A stretch of 64,000 nucleotides of DNA from Eledone cirrhosa. Lineage: Eukaryota > Mollusca > Cephalopoda > Octopoda > Eledonidae. Shown here one piece after another: positions 50,293 through 60,440 of this stretch; position 1 is the stretch's first letter, and every line of letters begins with the position of its first letter. The position numbers were made by a program, and so were the translations under genes. Under the pieces are notes generated by a model, which had not been told where the DNA came from, made no database searches, and worked only from the letters and a program-made list of their open reading frames with translations. Where the stretch lies: contig OZ024743.1 in the NCBI GenBank assembly GCA_964016885.1, positions 10,711,439-10,775,438 on the forward strand, given 5' to 3'.

Positions 50293-50690
50293 TTAACATA
50301 AGTTTTTCTCTGTTAATATTGGCTTGATAGGTCTGCAGTATTGCATATTAATCTTGATCTTGTGTTGCTTCCTTTGTGAGGCCTTCATCCTGAGATCTGA
50401 ATCTGTCACTTTTTTTTTTATTATTATACTGTCACTAGTTCCTTATGCTGTCTGTACATGACACTTGTTTGGACAAAAACTGTTGTTTGCGTGCAACACA
50501 TATTCATGTCAATGCAGTCTCCTTCTTACCATATATACTCGAATATAAGCTGACCGCACTAATCTACACATTGTTTAGAGAGCATAGTTTTGAAATTCTC
50601 ATGAGTATAAAATATATTTATGAAGTTTTGATATTTTGATGTTTGAAATGTTTTGCATGTCATTTTTGTTTCACAACTCCATTACATAAT

Positions 50691-50875
50691 TGTTTCTACT
50701 TTAGGCACAAGGCCAGCAATTATCCCAGTGCATTACTGGTACTTTATTTTATCGACCCCATAAGGATGAAAGGCAAATTCAACCTCAGCGGGATTTGAAC
50801 TCAGATCATAAAGGGACGTAACTATGCTGGAAAGCATGGCATCTGACCCTCTACCGATACTGCCAATCCACCGCC
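50691..50875 (-). repeat. tRNA-derived SINE with perfect 10-bp target duplication
   Basis: Full-length minus-strand copy. On the + strand it runs TGTTTCTACTTTAGGCACAA to CTGCCAATCCACCGCC. The direct repeat ATTACATAAT lies on both sides (50,681-50,690 and 50,876-50,885). The B-box complement GGGATTTGAACTC lies at 50,790-50,802. This is the best-bounded SINE in the window. Confidence 0.93.
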
Positions 50876-50885
50876 ATTACATAAT

Positions 50886-51737
50886 GAGTTTCTATTATGT
50901 TAAGTTTCAACAAGTTTCTCGAATTTTTATTTACTTCTGGCCACTCAGATGCTAGGAGTACTTTGACAACAAAAGATTGAATAAGACAACTTTGGAAATG
51001 AATTCCTATAGTAGAAGGGGAAGGGAAAGACAGTAACTGAGAGTGATAGGAGGAAGAGCAACAAAAAGAGAGGGAACGAGCAAGAAGGGAGGGAGAGCGA
51101 GCGAAATAAATTAAATCAGAAATAAGATTGAAAAAAAAAGTTGTGTCAGAAAAAAACATGTATGAGTGTGTGCAGGAGTGCATCAATGCATGTGTGTGCA
51201 CATGTGCATCTGTGTGTGTGTGTGTGCACATGTGCATCTGTGTGTGTGTGTGTGTGCCTGTGCATGTTTATGGTATATTTATGTATTAAAAAGTTCAAAT
51301 TATAAACCTTTGTTGGAAATATTTTCAAGAAATGCATAAATAACATCAACAATGATGTAGTAAATGTAGAAAAACAGTGTTTCCTTGTATCACTATACTC
51401 TGGGGAAACACCTTCTGCTATTCTGTCCGCCAAGGCCGCTGGGTGGCCAGCATGTGAGCCGCCATTTTCTGATAATAGTGAGAGATGGGGAGAGCAGGAA
51501 AGACAGACATATTGACAGTGGGAGTTTGGTTCCTTTGTGTTTGGACCTGGTGTATATGTGTATATTTATTTACTGCACTTACACATACATTATTTAAATG
51601 AAGACTTAAAGCCTCATGTCAAAATTACTCCAGATATTTTAGCATCTTATTTACATAGAATGTGAAGTTGGTGGAAATCATCAAAATATTGACCCCCCCC
51701 CCCATTGTACCCTATATTTTTTGTCACATACTCCACA
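50886..51737. other. Non-coding stretch with TG microsatellite and a GC-rich patch
   Basis: A purine-rich tract lies at about 51,015-51,110. (TG)n and CATGTGCA variants lie at about 51,165-51,262. A short GC-rich patch CCGCCAAGGCCGCTGGGTGG lies at 51,428-51,447, unusual for this AT-rich background. An 11-C run lies at about 51,693-51,703. No convincing gene. Confidence 0.6.
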
Positions 51738-51824
51738 GCTTATATTTAAGTATATACAGTACATAGTCTATTGTATTTAATGCCTAGACACACTTTCTGC
51801 TCACTTGTATTCTGTCTTTTATGC
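51738..51824. repeat. Direct repeat copy 1 (partner 52,133-52,221)
   Basis: GCTTATATTTAAGTATATAC and CTTGTATTCTGTCTTTTATG recur with modest divergence at 52,133-52,221, about 395 bp away. After TCTTTTATGCA, copy 1 runs into an RTE-like LINE tail whereas copy 2 does not. Confidence 0.7.
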
Positions 51825-51868
51825 AGGGAAAAACGGACGTAAAATGATGATGATGATGATGATGATGA
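51825..51868 (+). mobile_element. Short RTE-like LINE 3' tail
   Basis: GGGAAAAACGGACGTAAAAT followed by GATGATGATGATGATGATG matches the end of the LINE relic at 58,988-59,040 (GGGAAAAGCGGACGTAAAAT plus GAT repeat). Only the last 45 bp or so is present: extreme 5' truncation, or a copied-in tail. Confidence 0.7.
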
Positions 51869-52132
51869 ACTCATTTCTCTTCACACATTCTTCTCCCCTC
51901 TCTGCAGACCCTCCCAATTGAATGACCATATTTCATTACCATATAGCATCCCTTATATTGTATTAACCCATTTGATACCAACCACTAAATCTCATCTTTG
52001 GTTCTATGAAACTAAACCAATAATTTAAAAAAAGTTTCTATTTGAATTAAAATTTTCCAGCATGATTTTATATAAGAAACTTTTGTTGAGTTATCTTACA
52101 AACACCATTTATTAATAACTCTAGAAATCCTT

Positions 52133-52221
52133 GGCTTATATTTGAGCATATATAGTACATGGTCTATCATCTTTAAAGCACAGCCACTCTTTCAGCCCAC
52201 TTGTACTCTGTCTTTTATGCA
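52133..52221. repeat. Direct repeat copy 2
   Basis: Partner of 51,738-51,824: GGCTTATATTTGAGCATATA, then CACTTGTACTCTGTC and TTTTATGCA. It runs on into non-LINE sequence, so it probably shows the state before the LINE tail was added to copy 1. Confidence 0.65.
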
Positions 52222-52732
52222 AGGTTTCATTATACATTTCACAACTCATTCTCTTCATGCATTTATATTTCATGACCAGTGGCAGATTGGCCAGGTCAGG
52301 TTGCCCAATGGTAAGTGGGCCCCAGGAGGCCCATAGTAGCATCGCAAGGGCCCACAGTAGCATTGCAGGGCCCACTGTAGTATTTTAGGGGCCAATGCTT
52401 TGCTTTCAAAAAATACCTGAAGTCCAAGAGAAAGAATAAACATTTAAAAAAAATAAATAAAACAATTAAGCAAAGCATTTGGTCAACAAATTCCCCAGGG
52501 AATTACTAGAAACCAAAATATATGATAGTGCAAATAGCTGCAATCAGTGGTTGTACATTCTACTAAATCTAAAGCTTAGTGAATTCATGCATGCAAACAC
52601 ATCTATAGACACAGACACACAAGCATATATATATATACTTACACACGAACTACTGACAAAATAATATTTGGTAACAATCAGTTAAAAACATCTGTCAAAT
52701 CAATTAGTGGTGAAAGTGGTGTATATATAAAT

Positions 52733-52780
<48 letters not shown>

Positions 52781-52800
52781 AGTGAGTGTGAAAGACCAAA

Positions 52801-53025
52801 GGTCATTAACGAAAGTCTCTGGATTTCATAAAATACAATATTTTTTATTGGAGAAGGTAAGATATTTTCCGCAAAAATTTGATTGCACTGTTTTGTTTCC
52901 ACTTATGTATTTTTTTAAATGTTATTTATTCATTATAAAAATTAAATGATAGCATTCTATATGTAGGTGGGGCCCTCTTCATCTGGCATCCAAGGCATCC
53001 AATCATTTTAGACCTAGTCCGCCAC

Positions 53026-53027
<2 letters not shown>
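52801..53027. repeat. Internal copy of the hAT right end
   Basis: GGTCATTAACGAAAGTCTC to GTCCGCCACTG is repeated with about 10 per cent differences at 53,713-53,933. It ends in a complete-looking hAT terminus, but the following bases (CATATATA) do not match the left-flank duplication. Confidence 0.85.
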
Positions 53028-53059
<32 letters not shown>

Positions 53060-53263
53060 GCCAATCATTGTAAATTTGAATCTAACTGACATGCAAAAAC
53101 ATATATATAGGAATAAGGTAAGTTTAAATCATAGTGGATTCAAATATCCCAAAGACAGAGAGAGAGAGAGAAAGAGAGGAGGGGGAGAGATAAGGTGGAT
53201 TACATGTTAAAATATAGTCTAGATAGATGTGAAACAAAACGAGGATGTAGTTTATGGAACACC

Positions 53264-53722
53264 CAAATGATTTAGAAGTCGACCTTAAGTAGCATCAATA
53301 ACATTAAGAAAGGCATGAACGACACCACAACACTTTGTTTTGAAAATTTTGGAAGTAGGTTTATAAGTATGAATTTTCATACAATTTTTGTAGTTGTCAT
53401 TGTGAGATGTTGGAGATCCTGACCTTGGGTTCAATCCTGGTCAAGAGGTACATGTAACCCTTTTTCAGTTTTTATTTTACAACCAATAGAAAAAAACTGA
53501 AAAGGTTTATCGGGAGCCCTACTCCCAACCAGGATTGAACTTCAGACCAGGAACGCTACCGTCGATGATTCCTCCAACTGGGCCACCAAGACAGGTACAA
53601 AAGTATAATGAAAATTGATAAATATAAACCTACTTTCAAAATCAAAGTTAAAAAGATGTGGTGTCGTTCATGGCTTTCCTAGAGTTATTAGTAATATTTA
53701 GGGTCGACTTCTGGTCATTATT
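53264..53722. repeat. Fold-back (long inverted repeat) with two opposed SINE-like cores
   Basis: The left arm (AGAAGTCGACC, GGCATGAACGACACCACA, GTAGGTTTATA, GGTTCAATCCTGG, CTTTTTCAGTTTTT) is mirrored in order on the right as the reverse complements (AAAAACTGAAAAGG, CCAGGATTGAAC, TATAAACCTAC, TGTGGTGTCGTTCATGG, GGTCGACTTCT). The centre is about 53,484. The right arm keeps an A-box region (GGCCCAGTTGG on the minus strand, about 53,583-53,573) and a B box. The left arm keeps the B box but lacks most of the head. Confidence 0.8.
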
Positions 53723-53933
53723 GAAAGTCTCTGGATTTTGCAAAATACATATTTTTTATTGGTGAAGGTAAGATATTTTTCCCCAAAAATTTGATTACAC
53801 CGTTTTGTTTCCACCTATGTATTTTTCGAAAATGTTATTTATTCATTATAAAAATTAAATGATAGCATTCTATAAGTAGGTCGGTCCCCTTCATCTCCTG
53901 GCAACCAATATTTTTAGACCCAGTCTGCCACTG
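53713..53933. repeat. Outer copy of the hAT right end
   Basis: GGTCATTATTGAAAGTCTC to CAGTCTGCCACTG, followed by the target duplication TTCATGAC. Partner of 52,801-53,027. Confidence 0.85.
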
Positions 53934-53941
53934 TTCATGAC

Positions 53942-54564
53942 TATATTAATAACTCTAGAAATCCCTCCAAATTCTTCATGAATTAATTCAAATACAGTGT
54001 GTGTCATTAAAAATATTGTAATGAAATAGTTAATTCTGACCTTTTTTAAGAGACAGAAACCTTTTGTAACTATCTGAAATTCTTCCATCCTTTAATCATT
54101 CAATAAATAATACATTGTACAAAATTATAATTGATAACAAACAATACCAACCTATTGAAACCAATTTATGATGGATCATTTCAGCATGAGATGGTAATGT
54201 TGATTATCTTATCCATGTAGGTAATGAAGTATCTTTGGAATTTTTATATATATGTAGCAAAGCAAGGTAGCCTGGTAAAGCCATTTCTCTGAAACATTGG
54301 AAGGATTGTTTAGAATGGTTGTCACATATGCAAATATTGTTAGCTTTCAATAATTATATCTAAAATATACTACTAACATTAATGCAACTATGGTAGTTTG
54401 CACTAGAGGCTAATTGAATTAATTTGAACAAACAAGAATTAGTATGAAATAGTTTGCTATCAAGAATGATGAAATTGTGTAAAACCATAATTCAATTTAA
54501 CTTTAAATTAAAGCCTTACTCAAAATATTCCTTAGATTACTCATAGCATTTAAATCGGTCGTAT
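53942..54564. other. AT-rich non-coding stretch
   Basis: It begins with a 20-base exact match (53,945-53,964) to 52,111-52,130 on the other side of the hAT element. Otherwise nothing is recognised. Confidence 0.55.
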
Positions 54565-54753
54565 CTGGCCAGAATTCTCTCACCCCTTTCTGCTCAAGCT
54601 GGCTGCAACTGGTCACTCATACTGATGTTGAGGTATAGTTCTGAAAATAAATAATATCAAAATTTCATAAATTCAATATTATGTGAGATAATTATGTGAG
54701 GTAAAGCTTTTACTGGGAAAATACAATAGTAAATATAGAGTAATGTAAATGCT
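54565..54753. repeat. Intact copy of the older interspersed repeat
   Basis: A 189-bp uninterrupted paralogue of 41,271-41,397 plus 42,203-42,262. It runs from CTGGCCAGAATTCTCTCACC to AATATAGAGTAATGTAAATG-like sequence, and provides the pre-insertion structure for the nested element. Repeat class unknown. Confidence 0.8.
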
Positions 54754-54962
54754 AAAGTGCTGAGTAAGCCTCTGTCAGGCTTACAATTAATCTGCTATTT
54801 TTCGTGGTGAAGGATTCCTCCACATGATACCCTGTATATGTAAAAAAAAGTTTTATGTTGATATAGCCCACACCTCTGCTTTCTATAATATTGCATAGAA
54901 TATTTCATGGATGTTTTAATTATAGGGATTCCAGTCTGATTGTGTCACCATTTTCCAGTGAT

Positions 54963-55165
54963 AGGAGGTAGGATTTGAACTCAGAATTCACAGATACTAC
55001 AAGCCACCAGATTCAATGCTCTAACAATTCCATCTATCCACTACCTCAGCCTAGTACTTTATTTATCAACTCTAAATGGTTAAACAACAAAGTTGACCTT
55101 GGTAAGCCTTGAAATCTTTATTCCAGATCAAATTCCACAAGTCTCTAACAACTCTGCCGATTTTT
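54963..55165 (-). repeat. Two decayed minus-strand SINE pieces
   Basis: The first piece has a B-box complement (GGATTTGAACTCAGAATTC, 54,971-54,989) and a head complement ending CTATCCACTACC. The second piece (55,050 onward) has CTAGTACTTTATTTATC, AAGTTGACCTTGG and a degraded head. Both are highly diverged. Confidence 0.55.
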
Positions 55166-57324
55166 TGTAAGAAAGATTTAAACTGTAAGAATTAAGTCTC
55201 AGCTCAGTGATGAATATGAACTGTAAACATTTTAATTAGTAAACCAATCCCCAGTTGAGACAATTAATTATGAGACTGGAAACAAGTAAACTGTTAAACC
55301 ATGAGAGATTAAACCTTCAAGATGTCATTGAAAACTGGTATGTTAGTGGGCTTAATCAATCTCAGAATTACTACATCAGGCCAAACATTTAAAATTAATT
55401 GAAAATAAACCAAACAAAGAAACATCAACCTGAAGAAATAAAATTCCTTTATAACCCTTTATTAAATCTCTGGCTGTGAAACCAATCTTCAATGCCAAAT
55501 TACCCTAGAGTAGAAAGTTCTTAAAATAGTTCTTTGGAAATGAAAAAGAATATTTTAAAAATGCAAAATAAAGATGTTGAATATATTATTGGTGTTATTA
55601 CTAATATTTTACTATGACAGCTTATCTTCAATTTTCTTGTTGATTTGCTTTCTTCAGTGGGAAAATTAAACTAATAGTGTTTCAAAAAGATTTTTTTTAC
55701 ATTTATAAGAACACCAGGAAAATTTAATGAACTATTATCTATTATTTAGGAAATGAAAAATATTCAGAAAGAAAAATTGGTGAAAAATAAAAGGTTATTC
55801 TCTTTTTTAAGAACCTTATTCTAAAAGTTAGCTGCAGCTCTCTAATAGGTCTGCTGAGAAGCAGAGAATTTTAATTTTTTTATCTATTTATTTATTCATT
55901 TATGTATATTTATTTATATATATATTTATTTTTTACTTTTTTTATTTATCTTGAGAAGTGATTTGTTAGGGTAGGTTGTGTTGGACAGGAAATAAATTGA
56001 GAAAGATATAATGGGATATAAGTTTCAGTTACAATGAAGAAAGGTCAAAGTAGATGGAAAAGAAACTGGAAAAGAAAAAAAATATTTCATACAAGCTAAA
56101 TGGAAAAAAAATATAACCATATATAAAAATATATAGATTTTTCTTTAAATATATTGTAAGCATGCTGCTTGTTACAATAAGTCCTCAACACATCTTGATT
56201 TATATCACTATTGAAAATATGATATCACATTGATTTGGAATCTAAATTATTTTTCCCTAAATATAATAAAGCTACTTTGTTACAGCATAGATATTTTTCT
56301 TTACTTTCTGTCAATGGTAATAAGGGGGGAAATATAATTACCATACTCTAGGTTTTGACATTTGTCTACATTAATAGCAACTTTTTACTTCAAAACTGGC
56401 AAAGTTTTACATAAAAACGTTTTTACATTTAATGCTAATATTTTTAGGATCCATCAGTTCTAAATGAGTGTTTTCAAAATCTTCAATGAAAGAAAAACAA
56501 TATAGATTCAATAAATTGTAAATATTTTTTTCATTTGTTAAAATGACTAGCATTCTTCAGAGAAGAAAATACTTAACTTTTTCAGAAATCAACCATAGAG
56601 TTATTCTATAAAATATTTTGAGTAAAGCTTTAATCTAAAGCAAAACTGAATTATGTTTTTCATAAATCTTTATCTTTTTTATGTCAGTATCTTTCATATT
56701 AGCTTACTTAAAACTCTTATTTGCTCAAATTCATTAGATTCACTTTTAGTTCAAACTATCACAATAGCTAAGTCAGTGTTAATGTCTTATATATAATGAT
56801 CGTAATATAAGGATATCTATATATGTAACCAAAACTCTTAAACAATCTTTTGATGAATCTGAAATGATGGTAAAATCTTTAAAACTCCTATTTTGAGGTA
56901 TTTTGATAACAGTAGTACTTTATTTACATTTTGAGCACTAATGTTACTGAAAAGCTGCAGTTCACAGTGGTCAACTGTTCTCTTTCTTTCTTTCTCATTC
57001 TTTAAAATTTGATTGACTTCTTTATTATTTCAACCCATCTAATTTATGTTGGCATTCACTGTGGTGATACTATTATTATAAGAATTATAATTTTAAAGAA
57101 AGGAAGAAAATATTGTTCACATACTTCAAACTTCAAATTAAACTATCCTTTCATTAAGAGTAGAAATATACTATATTAAGGTTTAATGGATACTTATGAA
57201 AAATATATATCTATCATGTATCTCCTAAATTTTTTTAATTATTTGAGTTGTCTTAATGCAACTCTTTCTAAGATATTTTTAGCATTTCTTATGGCCCGTC
57301 CTGTAATATCTGCCCTTCTGTTAG
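55166..57324. other. AT-rich non-coding stretch
   Basis: About 2.2 kb with no recognised gene or repeat. TTTATTTA-type low complexity occurs at about 55,880-55,945. Confidence 0.5.
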
Positions 57325-57495
57325 AGGGCCGGACACCATGCTTTGCAGAATTGAGTTACAGCCCTTTACATTCTGAATTCAAATCCCACCGAGGTTAACT
57401 TTGCCTTTGATCTTTATAGGATTGATGAAATAAAGTACCAGTAATGCACTGGAATAATTGCGGGCCTTGTGCCAAAAGTAGAAACAATTATTTTA
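57325..57495 (+). repeat. tRNA-derived SINE, diverged
   Basis: GGGCCGGACACCATGCTTTG, B-box-like AATTCAAATCCCACCGAGG, CTTTGCCTTTGATC, GAAATAAAGTACCAGTAATG, tail TAGAAACAATTATTTT. The first part of the head is degraded. Confidence 0.8.
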
Positions 57496-58404
57496 ACACC
57501 ACATAGAGTACATTTCAAATTTATCCCTGGGCAGATAATTAGTATTTAACACTAACCTTACTAATAAATGAAATAATATTCTTATGATGCTTATTACCAA
57601 AATTGATCATTGGTGATTAATACTAAATACTAAGATTGATGGCTTGCATCTTTTCTTTGAATTTTGTGAAACAGATCTGTCTGCCATTATAGGCATTGTT
57701 GCCATCATTAATTGCTCTGTATGTATGTACAAAATGCTAGTAGTTTCTCAATGGATATATATTTTTTTTTATATATCATTTAAACTTGTTGTGTATACAA
57801 ACTAGGAGAAAAATCTGCCAGTGGAAGGTGTTTAACTTAATTTATTGTAATGTGAATTAAATACCTAATAAAAAAAATAACCATGCAGTAAGGACAAAGC
57901 ACTCATATTAAACCTTAACTAACCTTTCTCACCTACACAATTTTATCCCTGCATAGTAATTCTAGCATGACTATTTTAGCAATTATGATGGAATCTATGC
58001 TTTTCTGAAGAAAACTAATAAAACCAAAACACGCTTGCCAAAAGGATTAAATTTTAGTCCTTGAGCTAATGTTACCTTGTCCTCGTTACATATATGTTTC
58101 TTATTAGGCATTTATTGCTCATTGTATTGAATACGCTAACACTAACTTCACTATTGTTTATTGTGCAGATGGTGTTTCTGAGTAATTAACCTCAGTGATT
58201 TGTTGTATATTTTTGTATCAGACTATAACCTAATGTTTAGCTTACAGATTCATAAATAGAGACAAATGTTTTATATAATACTTCTATTTTTAATCTGGCA
58301 TATGAAATACATTCTGAGAGGATTAAAATTTGTTTAGCAATCTACATAAACAATTCTAAGTAAGGAATATCTCTCAGAGTTTATTAGTCAATGAATTATT
58401 AACA
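57496..58404. other. AT-rich non-coding stretch
   Basis: No gene or clear repeat recognised. Confidence 0.5.
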
Positions 58405-58600
58405 TAGGCACAAGGCCACAAATTTGACAAGAGGAAACAGACCACTAAATTAACCCTAGTTCTTGGCAGGTAATTTAATTATCATATTCAGAAGGATGAA
58501 AATACAAAGTTAACCATATCTGTATCTAAACTCAAAACATAGCTAAACTCTGCAAAGCATTTGTTTTGATGCTCTGCTGATTCTGCTATGCATTGCTCTA
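58405..58600 (-). repeat. Diverged tRNA-derived SINE, minus strand
   Basis: ATAGGCACAAGGCCACAAAT, AAGGATGAAAATACAAAGTT and CTGCAAAGCATTTG with TGCTCTGCTGATTCTGC follow the reversed SINE order. The B box is badly degraded. Confidence 0.55.
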
Positions 58601-58624
58601 AAGTTGTGCACTGCTCTAATGATA

Positions 58625-59040
58625 TTTAACAATAAGATGGAGAGAAATGAAGCAAGCATGCTCCATTGGATGTGCAATGTCATTGTGTGTGAACGACCAA
58701 GCATAGATGGGTTGAAAGAGAAACTGTGTATAAGAGGGATAAGCTGTAGTGTGTGGGAGAGAAGACTGCATTGTTATGGACATGTGATGCGCAAGGAGGA
58801 TGAGCGCTGGGTAAAGTGTCAAGAAATCCCAGTAGAAGGAAGACGCAGTAGAGGAAGACCATGAAAAACATGGGCGGGGGTGGTGAGAGCTGATCTCAGA
58901 TCGCTGAAGCTTACGAAGAAGATGACGAAGGACCATGACGAATGGGAAGATGCTGTGCTGAATAGGACCCGTCCTAGCCTTGCAAGCAGGGAAAAGCGGA
59001 CGTAAAATGATGATGAGGATGATGATGATGATGATGATGG
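58625..59040 (+). mobile_element. RTE-like LINE relic, C-terminal part of ORF2 plus 3' tail
   Basis: Translation contains ASMLHWMCNV, YGHVMRKEDERWVKCQEI and VEGRRSRGRP, then an in-frame TGA (58,862-58,864), then KTWAGVVRADLRSLKLTKK and LASREKRT. This is the usual C-terminal region of RTE-like LINE polyproteins. It ends in GCGGACGTAAAATGATGATG and a GAT repeat. The stop sits where the family normally has Arg after GRP, consistent with a CGA to TGA change. It is a 5'-truncated dead copy. Confidence 0.85.
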
Positions 59041-59610
59041 AATGATTGATATAAAGGGTAGAGTTAAGGATCTTTCTTTGCATTTAACATTGCTGAGATC
59101 ATGTTGAGTTTGTGTTTTGAGCACATGTGAATTAGGGAGAAAACAAAGGATGATGAATTGATTTCTAAGAGGTTCATTAACATCGACAAGAGTATCTAAT
59201 TAGATTTTACTAAATGATGTTAATGTTAGTATGAATGAATGTCTTGTTGAAATTGTCATGTCTTTGTATAACTGGTTTCTTCTTTGAAGGAGGCACTCAA
59301 TGAGAGGAAAGGACTAGTTCATGAAATATCTCAGGATGATAAGAAGCAATCAGAATAATGAATAGAGAATAACAACAAAAGCCCATTTACCCACATAAAG
59401 TGGGAGTTTACCTTGTGGACAGCAGGATAGGCTTCATATTTATCATAAAATTGTTTGGAAGCAATGTTTTAATATGTCCTTCCTGGTGCAAACCTGTTAA
59501 ATCACCTCGTATAACATGCAGCCATTCTAAACTGAGTATGCATAGAGTAGATAGAACAGGGTAGACATGGAAAGAAAGATATTAAAAACTGTGCTTTTAT
59601 GGGTAAGCAA
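59041..59610. other. Non-coding stretch
   Basis: Nothing recognised after the LINE tail. Confidence 0.5.
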
Positions 59611-59694
59611 AACAGAGATAGCATGAATGATAACAGAGATAGCATGAATGATAACAGAGATAGCATGAATGATAACAGAGATAGCATGAATGAT
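59611..59694. repeat. 21-bp tandem repeat, 4 copies
   Basis: AACAGAGATAGCATGAATGA plus one base recurs at 59,611, 59,632, 59,653 and 59,674 with perfect identity. 21 is a multiple of 3, so every frame without a stop shows a 7-residue repeat (NRDSMND on the + strand). The 84-codon frame around it has no other protein-like feature. Confidence 0.95.
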
Positions 59695-60164
59695 AACAAT
59701 TTAGACAAACCCAGTCTGTGCAAGCCACGTAACCTAGATACCATCTTGTGTATGATACCTGAGTATTATAATTCTTATTTTCTTTTTGGGGGTTTACAAA
59801 TAGGGCAAAATCTTTCAAACAAATGGGTGTGGGGATCAAAATTAGGACCTTAATGGTCTTGTACGTATATCAGAAACCATTATATTACTTTATGTGAGAT
59901 AATTCCTATAACTTTGATAACTTTGATATATTTTGGCCAGTATTATCCATACCATGTCTATCTTAATATATGGCATGATATAATTATACCTTATATACGT
60001 AATATAATTATATCTTTCTTTTATTGGTGAAATATTTAATATCAGTATAGTATTATTTACAGTCAGATATCTAATAGTCTTTGTCTTTATTTTTCCTTTC
60101 TGTTCATCATTGCACTAATACACAGAACATTACCAAGAACAAATATGAAACTGATTCACTATGA
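59695..60164. other. AT-rich non-coding stretch
   Basis: No gene or clear repeat recognised. Confidence 0.5.
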
Positions 60165-60440
60165 AGTAGAGGCCACTTCATCTGACATTTGCCCCAGTCT
60201 CATTCATAAAAAACTGTTGTTGATTTACTGACAATACCAATTGTTTCTATCATAACTGGTTCAAAGGTATATGTATCTAGCTGAGATGCATACTTGTCCT
60301 GTTTGCCTTCCTTGGCCCTCATTGCAGCACTCAATGGAGGAATCATAGCCTCTCAGATATGGCTGCCAGTGAAAGTATTGGTGACAGTAGTATCTGCATC
60401 AAATTCTAATTGCTGTAGAAAAAATGATAACATGGTTATA
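60165..60440 (-). mobile_element. Decayed LINE C-terminal fragment (probable)
   Basis: Minus-strand translation reads FDADTTVTNTFTGSHI, a stop, then KQDKYASQLDTYTFEPVMIE and TIGIVSKSTT. This resembles the C-terminal pattern of several mollusc LINE polyproteins: a Asp-x-Thr-Val-x-Asp-Thr-Phe-like start, then Lys-Tyr, then Phe-x-Pro-x-x-x-Glu-Thr-x-Gly. Two in-frame TGA stops show it is dead. Recognition is by eye and the family is not assigned. Confidence 0.5.

Larger units (their letters stand above)
52277..53933. mobile_element. Non-autonomous hAT-like DNA transposon
   Basis: The left end CAGTGGCAGATTGG and the right end (reverse complement CAGTGGCAGACTGG) match at 13 of 14 positions. The 8-bp sequence TTCATGAC flanks both sides exactly (52,269-52,276 and 53,934-53,941). 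Eight-bp duplications and CAGTG-type ends are typical of the hAT superfamily. At 1.66 kb without transposase coding it is non-autonomous. Its right-end segment occurs twice (52,801-53,027 and 53,713-53,933) on either side of a 685-bp block containing a fold-back. Only the outermost right end has the matching target duplication. Confidence 0.85.

Noticed and set aside
58616..59124. Minus-strand frames of 63-155 codons
   Set aside because: They are antisense shadows of the LINE relic at 58,625-59,040, including Ile or Ser runs from the GAT tail.
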